The notes: generated by a model not told the origin, from the sequence alone. Shown: positions 1 to 8,700, numbered from the stretch's first letter. The stretch: 12,008 bases of DNA from an uncultured Clostridia bacterium (GCA_947624425.1 CANQKG010000025.1:1-12008), one strand, 5' to 3'. Numbers and translations: made by a program.

Positions 1-36
1 TGACAAGGGAGGCTCTGGCGACCAAATGAGTTTTAC
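1..36 (+). repeat. Partial copy of TGACAAGGGAGG palindromic repeat family
   Basis: The first bases match, with about two mismatches over the first 26, the reverse complement of the sequence running leftward from about 5035. Both contain TGACAAGGGAGGC, then CTGGCGA and CAAA. The left part of this copy lies outside the window. No coding sense is visible. It belongs to the same family as the elements at 201-225 and 4870-5069. Confidence 0.6.
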
Positions 37-49
37 CGGAAATATGGAA

Positions 50-77
50 AAAGGAAGGCTGACAAAAGCCTTCCTTT
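50..77. terminator. Rho-independent terminator-like hairpin (two-way)
   Basis: A perfect 11-bp stem (AAAGGAAGGCT, 50-60, with AGCCTTCCTTT, 67-77) closes a 6-base loop. A T-rich tail TTTATTTAT follows on the plus strand, and TTTTTCC follows on the minus strand. It probably ends a plus-strand gene lying left of the window, and may also back up the ppdK terminator on the minus strand. Confidence 0.6.
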
Positions 78-98
78 ATTTATCTCAAAAGCCGATAT

Positions 99-225
99 CT
101 GTTGTCAAAACCCACCAAACCAAATCCCATCACAAAACTGCCGTCCTTGTCAGCCGCCTTGCTGTTTCGTCCGCTGGGCGCGCTTCGGCAAGAGCGCCCT
201 TTGACAAGGGAGGTTTTGACAACAG
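99..225. repeat. MITE-like element with 14-bp terminal inverted repeats
   Basis: CTGTTGTCAAAACC at 99-112 and GGTTTTGACAACAG at 212-225 are perfect reverse complements, bounding a 127-bp segment with no gene. Inside are a 32-nt block (154-185) shared with the region after pth, and a CCCTTTGACAAGGGAGG copy (197-213). No clear target-site duplication is seen. The ends resemble the inner arms of the repeat at 4870-5069. It is non-autonomous if mobile at all. Confidence 0.5.
154..185 (+). repeat. 32-nt dispersed repeat block, copy 1
   Basis: This block matches the reverse complement of 4801-4832 at 29 of 32 positions; both contain CCGCCTTGCTGTTTCG and end GGGCGCGCTT. It lies inside the MITE-like element 99-225. 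It is intergenic in both places and shows no reading frame of its own. Confidence 0.6.
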
Positions 226-248
226 CATTTTGCTTTTGCGGTTAAAAT

Positions 249-279
249 AAAAATCCACCCGCTATGCGAGTGGATTTTT
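249..279 (-). terminator. Terminator of ppdK
   Basis: The stem AAAAATCCAC (249-258) pairs perfectly with GTGGATTTTT (270-279), with further CGC/GCG pairing in the loop. On the minus strand it lies 21 nt after the ppdK stop codon and is followed by TTTTATTTTAACC, a typical U-rich tail. It could work weakly in the other direction too. Confidence 0.8.
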
Positions 280-300
280 ATTTGGACTAAATTTTTCTCG

Positions 301-2931
301 TTACTTCTCGTCCTTGATCGCGGCCTGAGCGGCGGCGAGGCGGGCGATAGGTACGCGGAACGGGGAGCAGGACACATAGTTAAGTCCGACCTTATGGCAG
401 AACTCCACTGTGGAGGGATCGCCGCCATGCTCACCGCAGATACCGAGCTTGATGTCGGGACGGGTCTCGCGACCGAGGGTCGCCGCCATCTTGACCAGCT
501 TGCCTACGCCGACCTGATCCAGCTTGGCAAACGGATCGGACTCGTAGATCTTCTTATCATAGTACGCATCGAGGAACTTGCCTGCGTCGTCACGGCTAAA
601 GCCGAAGGTCATCTGGGTCAGATCGTTGGTGCCGAAGCAGAAGAACTCGGCTTCCTTGGCGATCTCGTCTGCGGTCAGAGCCGCACGCGGGATCTCGATC
701 ATGGTACCGACCTTATAGACCATCTTGACGCCGGCGTCCGCGATCAGCTGATCGGCGGTTGCGGTGACAACGCTCTTGACATACTTGAGCTCGGCGCGCT
801 CACCGACCAGCGGGATCATGATCTCGGGCACCACATTCCAATCGGGATGCGCCTTGTTCACATTGAGCGCCGCCTTGATGACCGCACGGGTCTGCATGGC
901 CGCGATCTCCGGATAGGTGACAGCCAGACGGCAGCCGCGGTGACCCATCATCGGGTTGAACTCATGGAGCGAAGCGATGATCGCCTTGATATCCGCCACC
1001 GACTTGCCCTGCGTTTTTGCCAGCAGCTCGATGTCCTTCTCCTCGGTGGGCACGAACTCATGCAGCGGCGGATCCAAAAAGCGGATGGTGACCGGCTTGC
1101 CTTCCATCGCCACATACAGCTCCTCAAAGTCGCCCTGCTGCATCGGCTCCAGCTTTGCCAGAGCAGTTTCCCGCTGCTCCACGGTATCGGAGCAGATCAT
1201 CTCGCGGATCGCCGCGATCCGGTCGGGATCAAAGAACATATGCTCGGTACGGCACAGACCGATGCCCTCGGCGCCGAACTTCGCCGCCTGCTTGGCGTCC
1301 GTCGGCGTATCGGCATTGGTGCGGACCTGCAGCTTGCGGTATTTATCCGCCCAATCCATGATCCTGCCGAACTCGCCGCCGATTGAAGCGTCCACGGTCG
1401 GGATCGCTTCGCCGTAGATGTTGCCGGTGGTGCCGTCGAGCGAGATATAATCGCCCTCATGATAGACCTTGCCGGCAAGCTCAAATTCCTTGGCAGCCTC
1501 GTTGATCTTGATCTCGCCGCAGCCCGACACACAGCAGGTGCCCATGCCGCGCGCGACCACCGCCGCGTGAGAGGTCATGCCGCCGCGCACGGTCAGAATG
1601 CCCTGTGCATAGTGCATACCCTCGATGTCCTCCGGCGAGGTCTCCAGACGAACCAGCACAACCTTTTCGCCCTGCTCGCCCTGCTTCACAGCGTCCTCGG
1701 CGGTAAACACGATCTTACCGCAGGCAGCGCCCGGCGACGCCGCCAGTGCGCTGGCAATCGGGGTCGCCGCTTTGAGCGCGTCGGCGTCAAACTGCGGGTG
1801 GAGCAATGCGTCAAGCTGCTTCGGGTCGATCATCAAAACGGCTTCCTTCTCCGAGATCATACCCTCGTCCACCAGATCGCAGGCGATCTTCAAAGCCGCC
1901 GCAGCCGTCCGCTTGCCGTTTCTGGTCTGGAGCATAAACAGCTTCTTGTCCTCGATGGTGAACTCCATATCCTGCATATCGCGGTAATGGCTTTCGAGCT
2001 TGTTGCAGATCTTAACGAACTGCTCATAGCACTCCGGCATAACGTCTTTAAGCTGGTCGATGGTCTGCGGTGTGCGGACGCCCGCCACCACGTCTTCGCC
2101 CTGCGCGTTCATCAAGAACTCGCCGAACAGCTTCTTCTCGCCGGTCGCCGGATTTCTGGTGAACGCCACGCCGGTGCCGGAGGTGTCGCCGGTATTGCCG
2201 AACACCATCTGCTGTACGTTGACCGCCGTTCCCCAGGAGCCGGGAATGTCGTTCATTCTGCGATAGTAGATCGCGCGCGGGTTGTTCCAGGAGCGGAACA
2301 CCGCCTTCACGGCGCCCATCAGCTGCTCCTTCGCATCGCTCGGGAAGTCCTCACCGATCTTGTCCTTGTATTCCGCCTTGAACTGATTGGCAAGCTCTTT
2401 TAAGTCGTCGGCGTCCAGCTCGGTATCCAGCTTGACGCCCTTCTTCGCCTTCATCTCGTCGATCAGCTCTTCAAAATACTTCTTGCCGACCTCCATGACC
2501 ACGTCGGAGTACATCTGAATGAAGCGGCGATAGGAGTCATAGGCAAAACGGGGATTGCCGGTCTTGGCGGCGAACGCCTCAACCACCTCGTCGTTCAGGC
2601 CGAGGTTCAGGATGGTATCCATCATGCCGGGCATCGAAGCGCGCGCGCCGGAACGAACCGACACCAGAAGCGGATTGTGAAGATCGCCGAACTTCTTGCC
2701 GGTGATCTCCTCCATCTTGACGATGTATTCCATGATCTGCTGCTGGATCTCATCACTGATGACTTCTCCGTCCTCGTAATACTGTGTGCAGGCCTCGGTC
2801 GTGATGGTAAAGCCCTGCGGAACCGGCATACCCAGATTGGTCATCTCTGCCAAATTGGCGCCTTTTCCGCCCAGCAGCTCTCTCATCGAGCCGTTGCCCT
2901 CGGAGAACAGATAGACGTATTTTTTGCTCAT
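301..2931 (-). CDS. ppdK: Pyruvate, phosphate dikinase
   Basis: PPDK interconverts ATP + Pi + pyruvate and AMP + PPi + PEP in the cytoplasm; in anaerobes it serves PPi-linked glycolysis or PEP synthesis. The chosen ATG at 2931 gives 876 residues, matching the usual length near 874, and has GGAGGT at 2941-2946 nine bases upstream; an extension to 3093 would run through the promoter and is rejected. Domains in order: N-terminal ATP-grasp nucleotide-binding region with [10 protein letters not shown] (Lys23), central swivelling phosphohistidine domain with [15 protein letters not shown] (catalytic His455), and C-terminal TIM-barrel PEP/pyruvate domain with [10 protein letters not shown] (catalytic Cys832). 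The sequence closely follows the Clostridium symbiosum enzyme as I remember it. It is monocistronic, divergent from prs, with its own promoter and terminator. Nothing appears broken. Confidence 0.97.
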   Translation of the reverse strand: MSKKYVYLFSEGNGSMRELLGGKGANLAEMTNLGMPVPQGFTITTEACTQYYEDGEVISDEIQQQIMEYIVKMEEITGKKFGDLHNPLLVSVRSGARASMPGMMDTILNLGLNDEVVEAFAAKTGNPRFAYDSYRRFIQMYSDVVMEVGKKYFEELIDEMKAKKGVKLDTELDADDLKELANQFKAEYKDKIGEDFPSDAKEQLMGAVKAVFRSWNNPRAIYYRRMNDIPGSWGTAVNVQQMVFGNTGDTSGTGVAFTRNPATGEKKLFGEFLMNAQGEDVVAGVRTPQTIDQLKDVMPECYEQFVKICNKLESHYRDMQDMEFTIEDKKLFMLQTRNGKRTAAAALKIACDLVDEGMISEKEAVLMIDPKQLDALLHPQFDADALKAATPIASALAASPGAACGKIVFTAEDAVKQGEQGEKVVLVRLETSPEDIEGMHYAQGILTVRGGMTSHAAVVARGMGTCCVSGCGEIKINEAAKEFELAGKVYHEGDYISLDGTTGNIYGEAIPTVDASIGGEFGRIMDWADKYRKLQVRTNADTPTDAKQAAKFGAEGIGLCRTEHMFFDPDRIAAIREMICSDTVEQRETALAKLEPMQQGDFEELYVAMEGKPVTIRFLDPPLHEFVPTEEKDIELLAKTQGKSVADIKAIIASLHEFNPMMGHRGCRLAVTYPEIAAMQTRAVIKAALNVNKAHPDWNVVPEIMIPLVGERAELKYVKSVVTATADQLIADAGVKMVYKVGTMIEIPRAALTADEIAKEAEFFCFGTNDLTQMTFGFSRDDAGKFLDAYYDKKIYESDPFAKLDQVGVGKLVKMAATLGRETRPDIKLGICGEHGGDPSTVEFCHKVGLNYVSCSPFRVPIARLAAAQAAIKDEK

Positions 2932-2964
2932 CAAAAATCTACCTCCATGTCTTTTTTCTCCGCC

Positions 2965-2997
2965 GCCGCAAAAAACGGCATACGGAAGCTCCCGTAT
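2965..2997 (-). other. Two small hairpins in ppdK leader
   Basis: Within the roughly 80-nt ppdK 5' leader lie ATACGG/CCGTAT (2980-2985 with 2992-2997) and GCCG/CGGC around a T-run (2965-2968 with 2976-2979). They are short and have no recognisable riboswitch motif. They may simply protect or shape the leader. Confidence 0.3.
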
Positions 2998-3016
2998 CAG
3001 TTTCGGGTACCTATTT

Positions 3017-3045
3017 ATTATACCAAAACGACCGCAACGCTTCAA
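3017..3045 (-). promoter_or_regulatory. Sigma-A promoter for ppdK
   Basis: On the minus strand TTGAAG (-35, 3045-3040) is followed after 17 bp by a perfect TATAAT (-10, 3022-3017), preceded by TGG as an extended -10. Transcription would start near 3010, leaving a leader of about 80 nt before the ppdK ATG. Confidence 0.8.
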
Positions 3046-3094
3046 CCCCTTTTTTGTAAAAATCTTCATCCGGCGAAAAAGACCAAATTTCATC

Positions 3095-3123
3095 TCGACA
3101 ACACCGGGAAAAGGTGGTAAGAT
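3095..3123 (+). promoter_or_regulatory. Sigma-A promoter for prs
   Basis: TCGACA (3095-3100), a 17-bp spacer, then TAAGAT (3118-3123) preceded by TGG, an extended -10 form. Transcription would begin near 3130, about 34 nt ahead of the prs start. The -35 box is 50 bp from the divergent ppdK -35 box, so the two promoters could share regulation. Confidence 0.6.
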
Positions 3124-3163
3124 AAAAGAGAAAGCACGGGAAGCGACCGCAAGGAGAAAGCAT

Positions 3164-4123
3164 ATGACGTTTCACGGTAAGGACATCAAGATTTTCACCG
3201 GCAATTCCAATATCCCCGTTGCAAAGCAGACCGCCAAAGCGCTGGGTCTGCCGCTCGGGAAATCGAATGTCATCACCTTCAGCGACGGCGAGATTTCGGT
3301 TTCGCTTCAGGAATCGGTGCGCGGCTCGGATGTGTTCATCTTCCAGTCCACCAGCGCTCCGGTCAACACGAACTTAATGGAGCTTCTCATCATGTGCGAC
3401 GCCTGCAAGCGGGCGTCGGCGGCGCGGATCACTGCGGTGATCCCCTACTTCGGCTATGCAAGGCAGGACAGAAAGGCAAAATCGCGGGACCCCATCTCCG
3501 CCAAGCTGGTGGCGGATCTCATCACCACGGCAGGCGCCGACCGAGTGCTGACCATGGATCTCCACGCCGCCCAAATTCAGGGATTTTTCAATATTCCGCT
3601 GGACCACCTGCTGGGCGTGCCGGTGCTCGCTCCCTATTTTGCCGAGCGGTTCGGGAAGAACACCGGCGATACGGTGGTGGTCTCCCCCGATCTCGGCTCG
3701 GTCACACGTGCGAGAAACTTTGCCGACCGGATCGACGCACCTCTGGCAATCGTGGATAAGCGGCGGCAGCGGGCGAATGTCAGCGAGGTGATGAACATCA
3801 TCGGCGACGTGCGGGACAAGCGGGTCATTCTGGTGGACGATATGATCGACACCGCCGGAACGCTCTGCAACGCGGCGGCGGCGATCGTCGAAAAGGGCGG
3901 CGCAACCGAGGTGTACGCCTGCGCGACCCACGGCGTGCTGTCGGGACCGGCGATCGAGCGGATCGAAGCCAGCGTCATCAAAGAGGTGGTACTGCTCGAT
4001 ACGATCCAGCTTCCGCCCGAAAAGGCGTGTGACAAGATCACCATGCTGAGAGTGGCGCCGATCTTTGCCGACGCGATCACCCGCATCTATGACGATAAGC
4101 CGATCTCGCCTTTGTTTGTATAA
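3164..4123 (+). CDS. prs: Ribose-phosphate pyrophosphokinase (PRPP synthetase)
   Basis: Makes PRPP from ribose 5-phosphate and ATP, the precursor for purine, pyrimidine, histidine, tryptophan and NAD synthesis; cytosolic. The ATG at 3164 has AAGGAG at 3151-3156 seven bases upstream and gives 319 residues, the normal length for class I bacterial Prs; the in-frame upstream extension covers the promoter region and is not used. Visible motifs: FSDGE near residue 41, [10 protein letters not shown] (ATP contact), [11 protein letters not shown], the flexible catalytic loop with VDKRR (Lys199, Arg201), and the PRPP-binding loop DDMIDTAGT at residues 225-233. It lies 75 bp before pth, as in the Firmicutes prs-(ctc)-pth order, but without ctc between. 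A strong hairpin separates the two genes. Confidence 0.97.
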   Translation: MTFHGKDIKIFTGNSNIPVAKQTAKALGLPLGKSNVITFSDGEISVSLQESVRGSDVFIFQSTSAPVNTNLMELLIMCDACKRASAARITAVIPYFGYARQDRKAKSRDPISAKLVADLITTAGADRVLTMDLHAAQIQGFFNIPLDHLLGVPVLAPYFAERFGKNTGDTVVVSPDLGSVTRARNFADRIDAPLAIVDKRRQRANVSEVMNIIGDVRDKRVILVDDMIDTAGTLCNAAAAIVEKGGATEVYACATHGVLSGPAIERIEASVIKEVVLLDTIQLPPEKACDKITMLRVAPIFADAITRIYDDKPISPLFV

Positions 4124-4141
4124 AGTCCGGCAGATCGGCAT

Positions 4142-4177
4142 AGAATGAGGAGCGGCCGGGCGGTTGCTCCTCATTCT
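4142..4177 (+). terminator. Intercistronic hairpin between prs and pth
   Basis: AGAATGAGGAGC (4142-4153) pairs perfectly with GCTCCTCATTCT (4166-4177), and the inner bases extend the stem to 16 bp including two G-U pairs around a GGGC tetraloop. The 3' tail is only TTTC before pth signals begin at 4187, so it may be a partial terminator, an mRNA-stability hairpin, or a structure uncoupling prs from pth levels. Confidence 0.65.
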
Positions 4178-4198
4178 TTCATGAGAAAGGAGCTTTCG

Positions 4199-4789
4199 AT
4201 GCTGTTTTTGAAAAGGCAGCCCGTCGCGTGGCTGGTAGCGGGACTGGGAAATCCCGGACTGCGGTATGAGAACACCCGCCACAATGCGGGCTTTATGGCG
4301 ATCGACCGCCTTGCCGCCGACTGCGGCGTTTCGATCGAGCGGCTGAAATACAAGGCGAAAACGGCGGAGGCGGAGGTAGGCGGCGTGCGCTGTTTGCTGA
4401 TGAAGCCCAATACCTTTATGAATTTAAGCGGGCAGGCGGTGGCGGTAGCCGCCCGGTTTTACAAAATCCCGCCCGCGCATATTCTGGTCTTTTCGGACGA
4501 TATCGCACTGGAGCCGGGAAAGATCCGGATCAGGCGGAAAGGCTCCGCCGGCGGACAGCGGGGCTTGCAGAGCATCATTGACGAGCTGGGAAGCGAGGAC
4601 TTTCCTCGAATCCGGCTGGGGATCGGGGCAAAGCCGCACCCCGATTACGATCTGGCGGACTGGGTGCTTTCCCGCTTTTCGGCGAAAGAACTTCCCGTCA
4701 TGGAAAAAGCCGCCGCCCGCGCGGCAGAAGCGGCTGTTCCGGTGATCGCCGGTAAAATCGACGAGGCAATGAACCGGTACCAGGGTTAA
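4199..4789 (+). CDS. pth: Peptidyl-tRNA hydrolase
   Basis: Cleaves the ester bond of peptidyl-tRNAs dropped by the ribosome, recycling tRNA; monomeric, cytosolic. The ATG at 4199 has AAGGAG at 4187-4192, six bases upstream; an in-frame ATG at 4181 overlaps that site and is rejected. The product is 196 residues, normal for the family. Motifs: GLGNPGLRYENTRHNAGF with Asn18 and catalytic His28, KPNTFMNLSG with Asn71, SDDIAL with Asp101, and RKGSAGGQRGLQSII. In that last motif the E. coli-type GGHNG is GGQRG (Gln120, Arg121), so the usual His-Asn pair is replaced. It follows prs and precedes mfd as in Bacillus (where it is spoVC), though about 930 bases of repeats separate it from mfd. No canonical terminator follows it directly. 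Confidence 0.95.
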   Translation: MLFLKRQPVAWLVAGLGNPGLRYENTRHNAGFMAIDRLAADCGVSIERLKYKAKTAEAEVGGVRCLLMKPNTFMNLSGQAVAVAARFYKIPPAHILVFSDDIALEPGKIRIRRKGSAGGQRGLQSIIDELGSEDFPRIRLGIGAKPHPDYDLADWVLSRFSAKELPVMEKAAARAAEAAVPVIAGKIDEAMNRYQG

Positions 4790-4800
4790 ACGCCCGCTTA

Positions 4801-4832
4801 AAGCGCGCCCGGAGGGCGAAACAGCAAGGCGG
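4801..4832 (-). repeat. 32-nt dispersed repeat block, copy 2
   Basis: The reverse complement matches 154-185 at 29 of 32 positions. It starts 11 bases after the pth stop codon. An internal CGCCC-GGA-GGGCG hairpin (4806-4818) could act as a weak 3' end structure for pth, but there is no T-run. Confidence 0.6.
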
Positions 4833-4869
4833 GATGATACACACGATCCCATTTTGCTTTGCGGATTGT

Positions 4870-5069
4870 GAATCCCTCCACCATGCTGCCGCATGGTCCC
4901 CCTCCCTTTGACAAGGGAGGTTTTGACAAAAACGGCAGAATGGTGGTTTAAGCTGGGATAAGTGAAATCTTCTGTCAGCAAACTTTTCTGAAATTTTTAT
5001 CAAAACCTCTTTGATCGCCAGTGCCTCCCTTGTCAAAGGGAGGGGGACCGCGAAGCGGTGGTGGGATTC
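4870..5069. repeat. Inverted pair of palindromic repeats (MITE-like)
   Basis: The left arm (4870-4920, plus) and right arm (5023-5069, minus) are copies of one unit: GAATCCC, a CACC-containing variable hairpin, then CCCTCCCTTTGACAAGGGAGG. The last part is itself an 8-bp palindrome CCTCCCTT-TGAC-AAGGGAGG. The variable hairpin is ACCATGC/GCATGGT in one arm and ACCGC/GCGGT in the other, so pairing is kept while bases differ. Inner arms GAGGTTTTGACAAAAA (4917-4932) and TTTTTATCAAAACCTC (4994-5009) also pair with one mismatch. The approximately 200-bp whole could fold into one long cruciform. From general knowledge, similar sequences are common between genes in Clostridia. Confidence 0.7.
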
Positions 5070-5196
5070 AAAAAGCACTAGTTTTGTGAAAACCGCTGTC
5101 TTGCGGTAGACGCAAAAGCTCAACTGGCTCGGTGTAAATCGCAATCTCTGGGCAGACGCTTTTTCTGTGTGGAAACCGAAGGCTCGGTAACGCCCA

Positions 5197-5239
5197 CAAG
5201 AGAGGAAAGTCTTTTTTAGAAAAAGATTTTCCCCTCTTG
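5197..5239. other. 20-bp hairpin of unknown role
   Basis: 5197-5216 pairs with 5220-5239 around a 3-base loop TAG, with one A-C mismatch and one G-T pair: CAAGAGAGGAAAGTCTTTTT against AAAAAGATTTTCCCCTCTTG. The lower half is G/C-rich and the upper half A/T-rich. No run of T follows on the plus strand, so it does not look like an ordinary terminator. A motif GGGTGGAAACCG follows at 5275-5286. Confidence 0.55.
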
Positions 5240-5448
5240 GCTCCCCTTAGAAAAACTTTCGGTTGCTGGAATCAGGGTGGAAACCGGGAGCGTGCCTGTA
5301 TGCGGCATAAGTGCAAAATCGAAACAAAGCACTGCGGAACACAGAAATCCTACCGCCAGCGTTCTTTTGACACCTCATGACAGCGGGAAATGGTGCGCTT
5401 CGATACCGCTAACCAAATGATTGCGTACCAAAATTTATGCACCTGCTA

Positions 5449-5706
5449 AGGAGGTTGTCCATACATCTTCCTATTCGCACCCACTTCGTTCCGGGCAAGG
5501 AAGTCCGCTGTTTGCACTTGCTATAAGTGCGAACCCCAAAAACCACTTCACTAAATTGATTGTCAATACCGCGTTCTAATCGCTCTCACTTCGTTCCGGG
5601 CAGAAAAATCTGCTATTCTCACCAAGCCACAAGCGCGTACCAAAAAAGTTCCGGGCAGATAAGCCCGATACCCGCACCCGCTGCAAGTGCGTACCAAAAA
5701 AGCGAA
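5449..5706 (+). repeat. Degenerate repeat array upstream of mfd
   Basis: At least three related units are visible. Each has GTTCCGGGCA (5488-5497, 5593-5602, 5648-5657), the first two preceded by CACTTC, and each ends in a segment like CAAGTGCGTACCAAAAAA. Two units begin with related TTGTC[C/A]ATAC motifs (5456-5466 and 5560-5569). The unit spacings are 105 and 55 bases. Unit one contains a 10-bp hairpin GTTTGCACTT/AAGTGCGAAC (5510-5534). The array ends 18 bases before the mfd ATG, almost at its ribosome binding site. The same succession occurs inverted after thrS (11554-11775). Confidence 0.7.
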
Positions 5707-5723
5707 CTAAAAAAGGAGAGATT

Positions 5724-8700
5724 ATGTCCCTGTTCACCCGTCTGCTGTCTGACTTAGACAGCTATCAGGAGATCAAAAACGCCGTATCCTCCGCCCGATT
5801 GCCCGCGATGGTGATCGGGCTTTCCGCCGTGCATAAAGCGCAGTGGGCGCTGGCGCTGGCGGAGGAAACGGGCAGACAGATCGTCCTGCTGACCGGGGAG
5901 GAGGCGGAGGCGCACCGCCTTTGCGAGGACGTCAACGCCATGGCGGGAGGCGAACGCGCCGTTTTGTATCCGGTGCGGGACCTGCAATTCAGGCAGACCG
6001 CCGGCGCATCGGGCGAGTATGAGCAGCAGCGGCTCAAGGTGCTGGCAAAGCTTTCGGCGGGAGACTGCCCGATCGTCTGCACATCGGCTGCGGCGGCGGC
6101 ACAGTATACCATGCCGCCCGCACGGCTGAAAGAGGCTTCCTTCACCCTCTCGCCGGGGGACTGCATCACGCCGGAGCAGCTGATCAAAAAGCTTCTGCAT
6201 TCCGGCTATACCCGCCGCACCCGTGTGACGGGGCAGGCGCAGTTTGCCCTGCGGGGCGGGATCGTGGACTTTTTTCCGCCCGCTTCTGCCGACCCGATCC
6301 GCGCCGAGTTCTGGGGGGACGAGATCGACACCCTGTCCGCTTTCGACCTTGACACCCAGCGCCGCACCGAAACGCTTCCCTCTGTCGGGATCGCACCGGC
6401 GCGAGAAATCCTCTTTGATACGCCCACGGCATTGGCGGACGGGATCAAGGGTCTGATCGCGGGACTTCCTGCCGCGTCACCGGCTCATCCGATCCTCCGG
6501 CAGGAGCTTTCGACAGCCGAGGCGGGACTGCCGCTTCAAACCGATAAATTCCTGCCGCTTGCCTATCCGAAGCCCGCAACCCTGCTCGATTACTGCGAAA
6601 ACCCGCTGGTGATCCAAAGCGAGCGCGCCGACGCCAAGCGTGCGCTGGACGGCGCCGACCGGCTTTTTAAAGAGGACGCAAAAATTCTACTGGAGGAAGG
6701 GGTACTCTCCGCCGGGCTGACCGAGTACCGGCTGGAATGCGAGGCTTTCTACCGCCGGATCGACCGGTGCGACACCCTGTTTTTCGATACCTTTGCCCGC
6801 TCCGGCGTGACCGGGCTTGCCCTGTGTAAGCAGGTGACGGCGCTGGCGCATTCGGGATTCGGGGGAAGCCTTTCCCTTTTGGAGGAGGACTTGTCCGGGC
6901 TGCTTTCGGAGGGCTACCGCTGCGTGATGCTGGCGGGAGAGCCGAAAGCCGCGCGGATACTGGCAAACGACCTGCAAAACGCGGGACTGCCCGCGCTCTA
7001 TTCGGAGCTTCCTGCTAAGCTGCCCGCGGGGCAAATCACCGTTACAACGGGGAGCCTTTCGGGCGGGTTTACCTATCCCGACAATAAAACCGCCCTCTTT
7101 ACCACTCTGCGGGCGGCAAACAAACAGCGACGCCCGAGAAAGCGGCGGAAGGGAGAGGAGATCCGCTCCCTGTCCGACCTTCAGCCGGGCGATCTGGTGG
7201 TGCATACCGCCCACGGCATCGGCAGGTTTGACGGAATCCAAAAGCTCGACCTCCACGGCGTGGTCAAGGATTATATCAAAATCCGGTACGCGGGCGCCGA
7301 CGTGCTTTATCTGCCGGTCACCCAGCTGGACCTGGTATCGAAATATATCGGTCCGAGGGAAGAGGGACAGAAAAAGCTCAACAAGTTAAACTCCGGCGAA
7401 TGGAACCGTACCCGCCGCACCGTGCGGCAGGCGGTGGCGGAGATGGCGGACGAGCTGATCCGCCTCTATGCCGAGCGGATGCAGCAAAAGGGGTACGCCT
7501 TTTCTCCCGACAGCGAGTGGCAGCGTGAATTTGAGGAATACTTCCCCTATGAGGAAACGGACGACCAGCTGACCGCCACCGAGGAGATCAAGCGGGACAT
7601 GGAGAAAGACACCCCGATGGAACGCCTGCTCTGCGGGGATGTTGGCTTCGGCAAGACCGAGGTGGCGTTTCGCGCCGCATTCAAGGCGATTTTGGACGGC
7701 AAGCAGGTGGCGATGCTCTGCCCCACCACCATTCTGGCGTGGCAGCATTACCAAAACGCGGTGGAGCGGTTCTCCCACTTTCCGGTCAATGTCGAACTGC
7801 TCTCCCGCTTCCGCACCCCGAAACAGCAAAAGGAAATTCTGAGGCGGCTGAAACGGGGCGAGATCGATCTCATCATCGGCACCCACCGGCTGGTGCAGAA
7901 GGACGTGGCGTTCCGCGATCTGGGGCTTGCCATTGTGGACGAGGAACAGCGGTTCGGGGTGGCGCACAAGGAGCGGTTCAAGGAGATGTTCCGTGCGGTG
8001 GATATGCTCCACCTCTCGGCAACGCCGATCCCCCGTACCCTCAACATGGCGATGAGCGGGATCAGAGATATCTCCCTGCTGGAGGATCCGCCCCTCGACC
8101 GCTTCCCGGTGCAGACCTATGTGATCGAATACGACCCCGCTGTACTGGCGGACGCGATCCGCAGAGAGCTGCGCCGGGACGGGCAGGTGTACTATATCCA
8201 CAACCGCATTGAGAGCATCGAGCTGTGCGCCGCGCGGCTGCGGCAAACACTTCCCGACGCGCGGATCGCCGTCGCCCACGGGAAGATGAGCGAGGAGATC
8301 TCCGCCGTCTGGCAGAAGATGGTGGAGCATGAGGTGGACGTGCTGGTCTGCACCACCCTGATCGAAACGGGGGTGGACGTTCCCAACTGCAACACCCTCA
8401 TCATCGAGGACGCCGACCGGATGGGGCTTTCCCAGCTCTATCAGCTGCGCGGACGGGTAGGGCGGTCGGGACGGCGCGCCTTTGCCTTTTTCACCTTCCG
8501 CCCCGGGCGGGCGCTGAGCGATGTGGCGGCGCGGCGGCTCAATACGATACGGGAGTTCACCCAGTTCGGCTCCGGCTTTCGGATCGCGCTGCGGGATCTG
8601 GAGATACGGGGCGCGGGGAATATCCTCGGCGCACGGCAGCACGGACATATGGAAGCGGTGGGGTACGATATGTACCTCCGGCTTCTGACCGACGCCATTG

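Larger units (their letters stand above)
4790..5723. other. Long gene-free gap between pth and mfd, filled with repeats
   Basis: No credible gene lies in these 934 bases; the short open frames here are produced by repeat sequence and lack ribosome binding sites. In order it holds a 32-nt dispersed block (4801-4832), a palindromic repeat pair (4870-5069), a short ACCGC/GCGGT hairpin (5090-5105), a 20-bp hairpin (5197-5239), and a degenerate repeat array (5449-5706). In B. subtilis this position carries fin, which is not seen here. No convincing sigma-A promoter for mfd was found, so mfd is either read from prs/pth or uses a promoter I cannot recognise. Confidence 0.7.

Noticed and set aside
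26..250. Short plus-strand open frame at the left end
   Set aside because: It runs through two terminator-type hairpins and repeat sequence and has no ribosome binding site.
394..1386. Long plus-strand open frame opposite ppdK
   Set aside because: It lies wholly antisense to a gene with full catalytic motifs, has no ribosome binding site, and its open length follows from high-GC codon use.
5201..5211. AGAGGAAAGTC, resembling a conserved RNase P RNA segment
   Set aside because: The sequence after it becomes a simple hairpin, and the other conserved RNase P blocks are absent.
5349..5364. Minus-strand GAACGCTGGCGGTAGG, like the 5' part of 16S rRNA
   Set aside because: Similarity stops at once on both sides; it is a short chance match, not an rRNA fragment.
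5449..5529. Short peptide from TTG 5456 after AAGGAGG
   Set aside because: The ribosome-binding-like AAGGAGG is only one base from the TTG and the 23-codon frame is part of the repeat unit, so translation is unlikely.
5449..5706. Possible CRISPR array or integron attC cluster
   Set aside because: Units are degenerate and unevenly spaced (105 and 55 bases), there are no constant repeats with unique spacers, no cas genes, and no attC core sites or integrase.
5560..5757. 65-codon open frame before mfd
   Set aside because: Its repeated peptide pattern (SAYQKS twice) comes from the DNA repeats, and it overlaps the mfd start in another frame without its own ribosome binding site.
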